Of a DNA stretch of 64,000 nt, positions 1 through 7,421 are shown piece by piece. Below the pieces are notes generated by a model, which was not told where the DNA came from, searched no databases, and saw nothing but the letters and a program-made list of their open reading frames with translations. Origin of the DNA: Comamonadaceae bacterium CD01 (GTDB lineage: Bacteria > Pseudomonadota > Gammaproteobacteria > Burkholderiales > Burkholderiaceae_C); the NCBI GenBank assembly GCA_002894305.1, contig PGEI01000001.1, forward strand, positions 16,034-80,033, in the 5' to 3' direction. Every line of letters begins with the position of its first letter. Positions within the stretch are counted from its first letter, which is position 1. The position numbers and the translations under genes were made by a program.

Positions 1-411
1 TTCTATGAAATCGTCGGCGAGCTGCGCGCGCGCGGCGCGGCCATCCTGCTGTCCACCCATGCGCTGGCCGAACTCGAAGGCCTGGCCGACCGTGTCTTCG
101 TCCTGCAAAAAGGCAAGAAAATCGCCGACGGCTCGCTCGCCGACCTGCGCCGCCAGGCCGACCTGCCGGTGCGCATCCGCCTGACGCTCGCCGCGCCCCC
201 CGCCGGCCTGCCCACGGGCTGGCAGCAAGTGGGCCCGCAGCGCATCGAGCTGCAATGCGCCAACGCCGACAAGATCGACCATCTGCGCCAGGCGCAGGAC
301 TTTGCCGGCCTGCGCGACATCGAGCTGGAGCAACCCGGCCTGGACGAGATGTACGCCCACTTTCTGCGCCGCGAACCCGCGGCCGCCACCCGCCAGGAGC
401 AAGCCGCATGA
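1..411 (+). CDS. nosF: NosF, copper ABC transporter ATPase (C-terminal part)
   Basis: This is the C-terminal 136 residues of an ABC ATPase whose Walker A, signature and Walker B motifs lie beyond the left edge. What remains begins in the last part of the nucleotide-binding domain, with the H-loop in LLSTHALAELEGLADRV, followed by a short accessory tail. NosF is the cytoplasmic ATPase of the NosDFY system, which serves maturation of the copper centres of nitrous oxide reductase. The identification rests on the gene order nosF-nosY-nosL-apbE more than on the fragment itself. The stop codon overlaps the nosY start by 4 bp (ATGA), which suggests translational coupling. Confidence 0.85.
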   Translation, partial: FYEIVGELRARGAAILLSTHALAELEGLADRVFVLQKGKKIADGSLADLRRQADLPVRIRLTLAAPPAGLPTGWQQVGPQRIELQCANADKIDHLRQAQDFAGLRDIELEQPGLDEMYAHFLRREPAAATRQEQAA

Positions 412-1238
412 ACGCCACGCTCACCCTCATCGGCAAGGAAGTGCGCGACGGCCTGCGCAACCGCTGGGTGCTGGCCGTGGCGCTGCTGCTGGCGGCGCTG
501 GCGCTGGCGCTGGGCCTGCTGGGCAGCGCGCCCACGGGCAGCGTCAAGGTCGACCCGCTGGTCGTCACCGTCGTCAGCCTGTCGAGCCTGTCGATCTTTC
601 TCGTGCCGCTCATCGCCCTGCTGCTGTCGTACGACGCCATCGTCGGCGAGATCGACCGCGGCACCATGGCGCTCTTGCTGTCCTACCCGGTCTCGCGCGC
701 GCAGGTGCTCACCGGCAAGTTCTGCGGCCACCTGGTCGTGCTGTCGCTGGCCATCGTCGGCGGCTATGGCGCCGCCGGCATCCTCCTGCAGCTGTGGCAC
801 GGCGGGCTCGATGTCTCGGGCTGGACGCCTTTTCTCCTCCTGATCGGCGCCAGCATCCTGCTGGGCGCGGGCTTTCTGGCGCTGGGCTATCTGATCAGCG
901 CGCTGGTGAGCGACCGCGTCACCGCCGCCGGCATTGCCGTCGGCGTCTGGCTGTTTCTGGTGGTGATCTTCGACATGGGCCTGATCGGCCTGCTCGTCGT
1001 CGACCAGGGCCGCGTCGTCACGGCGCAGATGCTCAACGTCATCCTGCTGTTCAACCCCACCGACGTGTACCGCCTGCTCAACCTCACGGGCCACGAGAAC
1101 ATCGCCATGTTCTCGGGCATGGCGGGGCTGACCGACAAGGCCACGCTGCCCACGGCGGCGCTGCTGCTGGCGCAGGCGCTGTGGGTGGTCGTGCCGCTCA
1201 CCTTGGCGGCCATGCGCTTCAAACGGAGGGCTTTGTAA
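408..1238 (+). CDS. nosY: NosY, ABC-2 type permease for nitrous oxide reductase maturation
   Basis: A 276-residue integral membrane protein with about six hydrophobic segments, the first at residues 18-38 (VLAVALLLAALALALGLLG). It belongs to the ABC-2 permease family. The stretch IVGEIDRGTMALLLSYPVSR, in the first cytoplasmic loop, is typical of NosY. Together with NosF and periplasmic NosD it forms the transporter needed to assemble the CuZ site of NosZ. The ATG at 408 is chosen because it overlaps the nosF stop and the mature N-terminus (MNATLTLIGKEVRDGLRNRW) matches the family; a longer reading-frame extension upstream is only shadow sequence. Its stop overlaps the nosL start by one base. 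Confidence 0.92.
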   Translation: MNATLTLIGKEVRDGLRNRWVLAVALLLAALALALGLLGSAPTGSVKVDPLVVTVVSLSSLSIFLVPLIALLLSYDAIVGEIDRGTMALLLSYPVSRAQVLTGKFCGHLVVLSLAIVGGYGAAGILLQLWHGGLDVSGWTPFLLLIGASILLGAGFLALGYLISALVSDRVTAAGIAVGVWLFLVVIFDMGLIGLLVVDQGRVVTAQMLNVILLFNPTDVYRLLNLTGHENIAMFSGMAGLTDKATLPTAALLLAQALWVVVPLTLAAMRFKRRAL

Positions 1239-1789
1239 TGCTGACTTCATACCGCCAACCCTGGCTGCGGCTGGCCGCGACAGTCGCCCTGGCGTTGACT
1301 CTGGCCGCCTGCGGCAGCGGCGCAAGCGACGCGCCGCCGCCCCCGCCCAGCGCGCTCACCGCAAACGCCACCGGGCATTTCTGCACCATGAACCTGAGCG
1401 AGCACATCGGCCCCAAGGGGCAGATCCACCTGCGCGACAACAAGGAGACCGTCTGGTTGTCCGACGTCACCCAGGTGTTTGCCTTCACCCTGCTGCCCGA
1501 AGAGGCCAAGACCATCACCGCCATCTACGTGCAGGACATGGCCCGCGCCGACGCCCAGGGCAACCCGCCGGATGACGCCTGGATCGACGCACGCAGCGCG
1601 CACTACGTCATTCGCAGCGAATTCGTCGGCGGCATGGGCGCGCCAGACGCCCTGCCCTTTGCCGACCTTGAACAGGCGCGCGACTTCGTTGCGCGCCACG
1701 GCGGCGAGATCGTCACCTTCGACACCATGCCCGAGGACTACGTCTTCGGGCCGCAGCCCCAGACACCCGCCAAAGGCCCCGCGTCATGA
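1238..1789 (+). CDS. nosL: NosL, copper-binding lipoprotein
   Basis: A 183-residue outer-membrane or periplasmic lipoprotein. It has a signal peptide with lipobox LAAC and lipidated Cys25, then a proline-rich linker. The motif HFCTMNLSEH just after the linker supplies the Cys, Met and His that fit Cu(I) binding in NosL. NosL is a copper chaperone that delivers Cu(I) for NosZ maturation. The conserved C-terminal stretch FDTMPEDYVFG is also present. The gene starts inside the nosY stop (TAATG) and its own stop overlaps the apbE start by 4 bp, so nosFYL-apbE is one translationally coupled chain. Confidence 0.9.
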   Translation: MLTSYRQPWLRLAATVALALTLAACGSGASDAPPPPPSALTANATGHFCTMNLSEHIGPKGQIHLRDNKETVWLSDVTQVFAFTLLPEEAKTITAIYVQDMARADAQGNPPDDAWIDARSAHYVIRSEFVGGMGAPDALPFADLEQARDFVARHGGEIVTFDTMPEDYVFGPQPQTPAKGPAS

Positions 1790-2778
1790 CCCACGCCCCC
1801 GCCACCCGCCGCCGTTTCATTCGTATCCTGGCCGCCAGCGGCGCGGCCCTGGCCGCCGGCCCGCTGGCCGCTGCGGTGCGCAGCGAACCCGTCACCTGGA
1901 GCGGCATCGCGCTGGGCGCCGACGCCCAGATGCAGCTGCTGCACCCCGACCGCGCCCACGCCGAAAAACTGGTCGCCCTGGCCGTCGCCGAGGTGCATCG
2001 GCTGGAAAAAATCTTCAGCCTCTACCAGGACGACAGCGCGCTGGTGCAGCTCAACCGCAGCGGCCGGCTCGACCGCCCGGCGGCCGACATGGCCCGCCTC
2101 ATCTCCGAAGCCCTGCAGTTCAGCCGCGCGACCGATGGCTGTTTCGACGTGAGCGTCCAGCCGCTGTGGCAGCTCTACGCGCGCCAGCTGCAGGCGGGCA
2201 AACCGCTGCCGCCCGCACCACGGGACTTGCAGCGCGCGCTGGCGTCGGTGGGCTGGCAGCACGTGCTGGTGGACGAGCAGGCGATTGCCCTGGCACGCCC
2301 CGGCATGGCGCTCACGCTCAACGGCATCGCCCAGGGCTACATCACCGACCGCGTCACCGAGCTGCTGCGCGCCAACGGGCTCGAACACGCCCTGGTCGAC
2401 CTGGGCGAGACCCGCGCCATCGGCCGCCCCGAACACCGCGATGCCTGGCTGGCCGGCATTGCCGACCCCGCCAACCGCGCTCAGCTGCTGGGAAAAGTCG
2501 CGCTGCGCGACCAGGCACTGGCCACTTCGGGCGGCTATGGCACGCCCTTGACCGCCGACGGCAGCGCCACCCACCTGTTCGACCCGCGCAGCGGCCTGGC
2601 CCGCCCGCGCTGGGCCAGCGTCACCGTGCGCGCGGCCAACGCCACCACGGCCGACGCGCTGTCCACCGCCTTCTCGCTCATGGATGAACACGCCATCACC
2701 CGCGTCGCGCGCGAATACCAGGCGCAAGCCTGGCTGCTCGCCCACGGCCAGGGCCAGCAGCTCATCCGCATCGGCTGA
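1786..2778 (+). CDS. apbE: ApbE/NosX-like FAD:protein FMN transferase
   Basis: A 330-residue periplasmic flavin transferase. The N-terminus RRRFIRILAASGAALAAGPL looks like a twin-arginine signal peptide. Family motifs are visible: LNGIAQGYITDRV, LVDLGETRAIG, ATSGGYG and the metal/FAD-binding TTADALSTAFSLMDE near the C-terminus. ApbE proteins move FMN from FAD onto threonine residues of target proteins. In nos clusters the homologue NosX flavinylates NosR, the membrane electron donor of nitrous oxide reduction. This position at the end of the nos operon supports that role; the target itself is not in the window. It is the last gene of the operon, 8 bp before a terminator-like hairpin that reads on the other strand. 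Confidence 0.9.
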   Translation: MTHAPATRRRFIRILAASGAALAAGPLAAAVRSEPVTWSGIALGADAQMQLLHPDRAHAEKLVALAVAEVHRLEKIFSLYQDDSALVQLNRSGRLDRPAADMARLISEALQFSRATDGCFDVSVQPLWQLYARQLQAGKPLPPAPRDLQRALASVGWQHVLVDEQAIALARPGMALTLNGIAQGYITDRVTELLRANGLEHALVDLGETRAIGRPEHRDAWLAGIADPANRAQLLGKVALRDQALATSGGYGTPLTADGSATHLFDPRSGLARPRWASVTVRAANATTADALSTAFSLMDEHAITRVAREYQAQAWLLAHGQGQQLIRIG

Positions 2779-2779
2779 C

Positions 2780-2810
2780 AAAAAAGCGGCGCCTGCAAAA
2801 CAGGTGCCGC
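2780..2810 (-). terminator. Rho-independent terminator of the DUF3579 gene
   Basis: A 10-bp stem (2786-2795 with 2801-2810, one G-U pair) has a 5-base loop CAAAA. Read on the minus strand it is followed by six T residues (2780-2785). It lies between the convergent ends of apbE and the DUF3579 gene. The T-tract orientation assigns it to the leftward gene. Confidence 0.8.
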
Positions 2811-2886
2811 GAGTCGGTGTCGGTGTGGAAGGCCAGTCCTCTGGCCGATGGCTCCATCGCGGCGGGCACGCCGCGCCCGCAGCCGC

Positions 2887-3204
2887 TTATTTCGCGTCCG
2901 GCAGCAGGCAGGCCTCGACCACCTGCAGGCTGTTGTCCTTGGCAAAGTTCATCACGAAGTCCCAGGCCATCGGCTCGTGGCCCTGCAGGTCGCGGTGCAC
3001 GACGACGCACTTGACGCCGCCCATCGACGTGGGAATGCACCAGGGCGAATAGCTCAGGTGGCTGCCCGGATTGGAGCAGGCGCCCCCGGGCCGGAACTGG
3101 CTCATCACGCCCGCCAGCCTCTCGGCCCAATCACTGGGCCGAAAGGTCTTGCCTTCCTTGGTAAGGCCTTGAATGAAGACTTCTTTGGACGAGGGTGCAG
3201 CCAT
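2887..3204 (-). CDS. DUF3579 family protein
   Basis: A 105-residue cytoplasmic protein that I recognise as the DUF3579 family, found in betaproteobacteria beside argD. Conserved features include KTFRPSDWAERLAGVMS, the segment SPWCIPTSMGGVKCVVV, and DLQGHEPMAWDFVMNFA. No catalytic motif is known. The start at 3204 is chosen because the conserved family N-terminus (MAAPSSKEVFIQGLTKEGK) begins there; the upstream in-frame extension runs into the argD promoter region. It is divergent from argD-argF and ends at a good terminator, so it is a monocistronic unit. Function unknown. Confidence 0.8.
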   Translation of the reverse strand: MAAPSSKEVFIQGLTKEGKTFRPSDWAERLAGVMSQFRPGGACSNPGSHLSYSPWCIPTSMGGVKCVVVHRDLQGHEPMAWDFVMNFAKDNSLQVVEACLLPDAK

Positions 3205-3261
3205 CGGTGGTGGAGCGTTGGAATGGGTGCGGCCTGTTGGGTCGCAACCCGGCATTCTAAC

Positions 3262-3273
3262 TCTTATACAAGA
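3262..3273. promoter_or_regulatory. Palindromic operator-like site in the argD upstream region
   Basis: The sequence TCTTATACAAGA is a near-perfect palindrome in the 211-bp divergent region between the DUF3579 gene and argD. It resembles the short AT-rich inverted repeats bound by GntR-type repressors. It could be the operator for either gene. No regulator gene is adjacent, so the assignment is only inference. Confidence 0.35.
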
Positions 3274-3415
3274 CCTGGGGTTTATACGGTGCCATGCACC
3301 GCCCGGCCTTGACGCCGCGCAACAAGCTGGAAACGCCACACTAGAATGTTCAGTTTGCTGCGCCGCGACAAGACCATGTCCGCCACAGCGCCATCCATCT
3401 GAGGAGTTGATTCCC

Positions 3416-4612
3416 ATGACCGCTACCGCCGAGGCTGCCTCGCCCCACGTGATGAACACCTATGGCCGCGTGCCCATCGCACTGGAGCGCGGCCAGGGCG
3501 TACGCGTATGGGACACCAACGGCCGGCAGTACCTGGACGCGCTGGCGGGCATCGCGGTCAACACCCTGGGGCACAACCACCCCAAGCTGGTGCCTGCGCT
3601 GCAGGATCAGGTGGCCAAGATCATCCACTGCTCCAACTATTACCACGTGCCCAACCAGGAGCGACTGGCGCAGCTCTTGACCGAGCGCGCGCACATGACC
3701 AACGTGTTCTATTGCAGCACCGGGCTGGAGGCGAACGAGGCGGCCATCAAGATCGCGCGCAAGTACGGCGTGGACAAGGGCATTGAAAAACCCGTCATCG
3801 TCGTCTACGACCACGCCTTCCACGGCCGCTCGTTCGCGACGATGACCGCCACCAGCAACCCCAAGGTGCGCAACGGCTTCGGCCCGCTGCTCGACGGTTT
3901 CCTGCGCGTCGCGCCCAACGACATCGAGGCGCTCCGGGAGGCGACCGAAGGCAACCCGAACGTCGTCGCGGTAATGATGGAGCCCATCCAGGGCGAGGGC
4001 GGCCTGCATCCGATGCGCGTGGAATACATGCAGCAGGTGCGCCGGCTGTGCGACGAGCACGGCTGGCTGATGATGTTCGACGAAGTGCAGGCCGGCATGG
4101 GCCGCACCGGCAAGTGGTTCGCCCATCAGTGGGCGGGCATCGTCCCCGACGTGATGACGCTGGCCAAGGGCCTTGGGTCGGGCGTGCCGATCGGCGCGGT
4201 GCTGGCCCACGGCGCGGCGGCGCAGGTACTGCAACCGGGCAACCATGGCACGACGTTCGGCGGCAACCCGCTGGCCATGCGCGCCGGGGTCGAGACCATC
4301 CGCATCATGGAAGAAGACCGCCTGCTGGCCAACGCCACCGAGGTCGGCGCCTATCTGAAGGCTGCGCTGGAAAAGGCGCTGCTGCCGATTGCCGGCGTCA
4401 ACGAGGTGCGCGGCCAGGGCCTGATCATCGGCGTCGAGCTCGACCGCCCCTGCGGTGCGCTGATCAACCTGGCGGCCGAGGCCGGCCTGCTGCTGTCGGT
4501 CACCTCCGACAGCGTGATCCGCATCGTCCCCGCGCTCATCCTCACGCGCGAGGAAGCCGACGAGATCGCCTCCCGGCTCACCCCCGTGGTGCGCGACTTC
4601 CTGGCCCAATGA
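3416..4612 (+). CDS. argD: Acetylornithine aminotransferase
   Basis: A 398-residue PLP enzyme of the class III aminotransferases. It converts N-acetylglutamate semialdehyde to N-acetylornithine in arginine synthesis and often also serves as succinyldiaminopimelate aminotransferase in lysine synthesis. The PLP lysine is Lys251 in MTLAKGLGSGVPIGA. The cofactor-binding aspartate is in MMFDEVQAGMGRTG, and YHVPNQERLA and HGTTFGGNPLA are family signatures. The ATG at 3416 is preceded by the Shine-Dalgarno sequence GAGGAG about 9 bases upstream and gives the normal family length. argF follows after 10 bp, so the two arginine genes form an operon. Confidence 0.95.
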   Translation: MTATAEAASPHVMNTYGRVPIALERGQGVRVWDTNGRQYLDALAGIAVNTLGHNHPKLVPALQDQVAKIIHCSNYYHVPNQERLAQLLTERAHMTNVFYCSTGLEANEAAIKIARKYGVDKGIEKPVIVVYDHAFHGRSFATMTATSNPKVRNGFGPLLDGFLRVAPNDIEALREATEGNPNVVAVMMEPIQGEGGLHPMRVEYMQQVRRLCDEHGWLMMFDEVQAGMGRTGKWFAHQWAGIVPDVMTLAKGLGSGVPIGAVLAHGAAAQVLQPGNHGTTFGGNPLAMRAGVETIRIMEEDRLLANATEVGAYLKAALEKALLPIAGVNEVRGQGLIIGVELDRPCGALINLAAEAGLLLSVTSDSVIRIVPALILTREEADEIASRLTPVVRDFLAQ

Positions 4613-4622
4613 AAGCCGCCCA

Positions 4623-5573
4623 ATGAAGCACTACCTGCAGTTCTCTGATTTTTCCGCCGACGAATACGCCTACCTGTTCCAGCGCGCGGCGGTGATCAAG
4701 GCCAAGTTCAAGGGCTACGAGAAATACCACCCGCTGGCCGACCGCACGCTGGCCATGATCTTCGAGAAGGCCAGCACGCGCACGCGCGTGTCCTTCGAGG
4801 CCGGCATGTACCAGCTGGGCGGCTCAGTCGTCCACCTGACCACCGGCGACAGCCAGCTGGGCCGCGCCGAGCCGATCGAGGACAGCGCGCGCGTCATCAG
4901 CCGCATGACCGACCTGGTGATGATCCGCACCTTCGGCCAGGACAAGATCGAGCGCTTTGCCGAGTTCTCGCGCGTGCCGGTCATCAACGGCCTGACCAAC
5001 GAGTTCCACCCCTGCCAGATCATGGCCGACCTGTTCACCTTCATAGAGCACCGCGGCTCACGCGGCGACGCAGGCGACGCACTCTCATGCCTTCAGGGCA
5101 AGGTGGTCGCCTGGGTGGGCGACGGCAACAACATGGCCAACACCTGGCTGCAGGCCGCCGACCTGCTGGGCTTCACTGTGCACGTCAGCACCCCCGGCGG
5201 CTACGAGGTCGACGAGAAGCTGGCCTTTGGCGGCAAGCCCCACCGCGCCGGCTGCTACAAGGTCTTCGCCAACCCGATGGACGCCTGCCGCGGCGCCGAC
5301 CTGGTCACCACCGACGTGTGGACCAGCATGGGCTACGAGGCCGAGAACGAGGCCCGCCGCAAGGCCTTCGCCGACTGGTGCGTGGACGCCGAGATGATGT
5401 CCGCTGCCCAGCCCGACGCCCTGTTCATGCACTGCCTGCCCGCCCACCGCGGCGAGGAAGTCATGGCCGACGTCATCGACGGCCCCCAATCCGTAGTCTG
5501 GGACGAGGCAGAAAACAGAATGCACGTGCAAAAGGCACTCATGGAGTACCTTTTGCTCGGCCGGCTGGCGTAG
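4623..5573 (+). CDS. argF: Ornithine carbamoyltransferase
   Basis: A 316-residue enzyme that makes citrulline from ornithine and carbamoyl phosphate. The carbamoyl-phosphate motif STRTRVSFEAG, the ornithine/CP motif FHPCQIMAD and the active-site loop MHCLPAHRGEEV are all intact. The protein ends in MEYLLLGRLA. The last 45 bases before the final codons (5520-5564) recur at 5676-5720 with one mismatch, where the copy ends GRIA. The present C-terminus therefore comes from a duplicated tail, but the enzyme looks complete and functional. It is the second gene of argDF. Confidence 0.95.
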   Translation: MKHYLQFSDFSADEYAYLFQRAAVIKAKFKGYEKYHPLADRTLAMIFEKASTRTRVSFEAGMYQLGGSVVHLTTGDSQLGRAEPIEDSARVISRMTDLVMIRTFGQDKIERFAEFSRVPVINGLTNEFHPCQIMADLFTFIEHRGSRGDAGDALSCLQGKVVAWVGDGNNMANTWLQAADLLGFTVHVSTPGGYEVDEKLAFGGKPHRAGCYKVFANPMDACRGADLVTTDVWTSMGYEAENEARRKAFADWCVDAEMMSAAQPDALFMHCLPAHRGEEVMADVIDGPQSVVWDEAENRMHVQKALMEYLLLGRLA

Positions 5574-5604
5574 CCAGGCGGCTGTGCGCCAGCGCAGGCA
5601 GACT

Positions 5605-5667
5605 GTTTCGGCGCAGGCTCATGTGCGCGCAGCGCACGTGAAGCGGCCGCAGGCCGCGCGCCGAAGC
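5605..5667. repeat. Palindromic element able to fold as a three-way junction
   Basis: An outer 10-bp stem pairs 5605-5614 with 5658-5667 (core TTCGGCGC with GCGCCGAA). Inside it are two separate hairpins: 5619-5628 with 5632-5641 (loop GCA), and 5643-5648 with 5652-5657 (loop GCA). Both hairpins have the same three-base loop. The whole 63-bp unit resembles a REP-like palindromic repeat. It sits exactly between the two copies of the argF tail. Confidence 0.7.
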
Positions 5668-5675
5668 CACAACGG

Positions 5676-5729
5676 ATGCACGTGCAGAAGGCACTCATGG
5701 AGTACCTTTTGCTCGGCCGGATTGCCTGA
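5676..5729 (+). pseudogene. Duplicated 3' end of argF
   Basis: Bases 5676-5720 repeat argF bases 5520-5564 with a single A/G difference. The frame then runs on to a stop at 5729, encoding the terminal residues MHVQKALMEYLLLGRIA. The offset between the copies is 156 bp, an exact multiple of three. This copy may be the ancestral end of argF, cut off when the palindromic element and a duplicated tail were introduced. It has no start of its own and is not expected to be translated. Confidence 0.75.
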
Positions 5730-5763
5730 CAAGGCAAGCTGCCAGCGCGATCAACACCGGCAC

Positions 5764-6306
5764 TCACCCCGCCGGCTGCAGCGGATAGCTGACCTGTCCG
5801 CCCTCGCCCACCACCGCCCCGGCGCTCAGCCGCGCCGGCTCGACCTTGCCCAGACCCATGATGTGCAGCACCTGGCAGCCATGCGCCAGCAGGTGGTCGG
5901 TCACGATGCGCCGGTGGCAGCGCCACCACAGCACCTCGGCGCACATGAGCGCACAGCGCTTTTGCTCTCCCAGCGCCAGAAGTTCCTGCAGGCCCTGGGC
6001 AAACGCGGGCGTGCAGGCGTAGTCGGCATAGCGGTGAAAGCTGGCGTTGCTCCACCAGCCGTTGGCGCGCGCATCCACGCCCGGCGTGCGCCCGCGCAGA
6101 CCGCCCAGCGCCGCCATGTGGCAGTAGTCGATTCCCTGTGCGCGCAGCGCCGGCGCCAGAGCGTCGGCGTCGAACTGGGGCTGGGCGCGCGACCCTGTCA
6201 TCTTGCGGATGTCGACCAGGCAGCCAATCTGCACCTGCCGCAGCAGCGCAGCGAACTCCTCCAGGCTGTGGTTGGAGTGGCCGATGGTGTAGAAGATCGG
6301 CGCCAT
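5764..6306 (-). CDS. DUF488 family protein
   Basis: A 180-residue soluble protein of the DUF488 family. Typical features are the opening FYTIGHSNHSLEEFAALL, the segment LVDIRKMTGSRAQPQFD, GIDYCHMAALGGLRGR, and the Cys-containing core ALMCAEVLWWRCHRRIVTD. DUF488 proteins are widespread and uncharacterised; the conserved Cys/Arg/His cluster hints at a metal or nucleic-acid role, but no function can be claimed. The start codon overlaps by one base the stop of the DUF2945 gene upstream, so the two are co-translated. Confidence 0.82.
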   Translation of the reverse strand: MAPIFYTIGHSNHSLEEFAALLRQVQIGCLVDIRKMTGSRAQPQFDADALAPALRAQGIDYCHMAALGGLRGRTPGVDARANGWWSNASFHRYADYACTPAFAQGLQELLALGEQKRCALMCAEVLWWRCHRRIVTDHLLAHGCQVLHIMGLGKVEPARLSAGAVVGEGGQVSYPLQPAG

Positions 6307-6515
6307 CACAGGCGCTCGAGCACCGCGCCGCGATGGGCGGCGATGTGATCGGTCTTGTCGCTGCGGATTTCGTACTGCGGGTTGTCGGGCGTGGCCCGGT
6401 GACGGTGGCCCTTGTAGTCGAAGTCCTGCGTGTGCACCGCAATGATGTGACCACTCACATGGCCCGCCTCGCTGTTCCATCGCACATGGTCGCCAACCTG
6501 AAATAATCGGGTCAT
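6306..6515 (-). CDS. DUF2945 (Tudor-like HVA1 family) small protein
   Basis: A 69-residue protein with the DUF2945 pattern: FQVGDHVRWNSEAGHVSGHI near the start, then HTQDFDYKGHRHRATPDNPQ and YEIRSDKTDHIAAHR. The family is predicted to form a small Tudor-like beta-barrel; its role in bacteria is not established. The strong basic and histidine content is normal for the family. It is the first gene of a two-gene minus-strand unit with the DUF488 gene, which starts within its stop codon. Confidence 0.82.
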   Translation of the reverse strand: MTRLFQVGDHVRWNSEAGHVSGHIIAVHTQDFDYKGHRHRATPDNPQYEIRSDKTDHIAAHRGAVLERL

Positions 6516-6718
6516 CGGTATATCTCCATCCGATCTTGTCGCATCCGAAATGAACGCCTATCTGCACGCCATGGTGCGCCCGCCGCACCGCTTCACGCAA
6601 TAGACCGCCCTGTTTGGTGGTAGGTGCATCCCGCGCGGACGCATCGCCAGCGTTTCACCCCCCGCCCGCCTCCTGGCCTGCGACGCCAGCGACTGCCGGG
6701 CCATTTTCAGATCCGATC

Positions 6719-7066
6719 ATGTCACTGGACGATCACCCCTGCCTGCACTGCGGAGCCTGTTGCCACGAGTACCGCGTGGAATTTTCGGTCTATGAACTGC
6801 AATCGATGGGCGGGCTGGTGCCCGACGCGCTGGCGCACGAAGTGAACGGCAACCGCTGGCGCATGAACGGCACGGCGCGCCGCCCGGTGCGCTGCGACGC
6901 GCTGACCGGCTGCCTGGGCGAGACCTCGGTGTGCGGTATTTACGAGCAGCGCCCCAGCGCCTGCCGCAGCTTCGAGATGGGCAGCGAGCGCTGCAACGAG
7001 GCCCGCGCGCGCCACGGCCTGGCGCCGCTGCCCACGCCCTGGCCCGATCTGCCGCAGGCGGCCTGA
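6719..7066 (+). CDS. YkgJ-type cysteine-cluster protein, copy 1
   Basis: A 115-residue protein of the YkgJ / zinc- or iron-chelating cysteine cluster family (UPF0153-like). The N-terminal motif HPCLHCGACCHEYRVEF and the C-terminal VCGIYEQRPSACRSFEMGS supply the conserved cysteines thought to bind a metal or Fe-S cluster. The ATG at 6719 is chosen because the CxxCGACC motif should lie close to the N-terminus; upstream codons are not family-like. A paralogue follows after 3 bp. Function unknown. Confidence 0.82.
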   Translation: MSLDDHPCLHCGACCHEYRVEFSVYELQSMGGLVPDALAHEVNGNRWRMNGTARRPVRCDALTGCLGETSVCGIYEQRPSACRSFEMGSERCNEARARHGLAPLPTPWPDLPQAA

Positions 7067-7069
7067 CAC

Positions 7070-7396
7070 ATGAATGCGCCCGACCACCCCTGCCTGCACT
7101 GCGGCGCCTGCTGCGCCAGCCTGCGCGTGGATTTTTCGGTGATGGAGACCGAGGCCGAGGGCGGCAGCGTGCCGGACGGACTGGCTGTTCCCGTCACGCC
7201 GACCATGGTGCGCATGCGCGGCACCGACCACAGCCCGCCGCGCTGCGCGGCGCTCGTGGGCAAAGTCGGCGAGCAGGCCAGCTGCGGCATCTACGAATGG
7301 CGCCCCGGACCCTGCCGCGAGTTCGAGCCCGGCTCCGACGCCTGCCGGCGTGCCCGCGCGCGCCATGGGCTGGCGCCACTGGCCGAGCCGTTCTGA
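7070..7396 (+). CDS. YkgJ-type cysteine-cluster protein, copy 2
   Basis: A 108-residue paralogue of the preceding gene. It shares HPCLHCGACCASLRVDFSV, the SCGIYEWRPGPCREFEPGS cluster and the ending ARARHGLAPL. It differs mainly in the middle segment (GGSVPDGLAVPVTPTMVRM). The two genes are separated by three bases, so they arose by tandem duplication and are co-transcribed. The conserved cysteines suggest metal or Fe-S binding in both. The partner substrate or process is not evident from the neighbours. Confidence 0.82.
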   Translation: MNAPDHPCLHCGACCASLRVDFSVMETEAEGGSVPDGLAVPVTPTMVRMRGTDHSPPRCAALVGKVGEQASCGIYEWRPGPCREFEPGSDACRRARARHGLAPLAEPF

Positions 7397-7421
7397 CCCG
7401 GCGCGACGGCAGCGCGCAGGC

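Noticed and set aside
6550..6603. 17-codon mini reading frame (MNAYLHAMVRPPHRF...) before the YkgJ genes
   Set aside because: No ribosome site, no regulatory structure around it, and nothing to mark it as a leader peptide.
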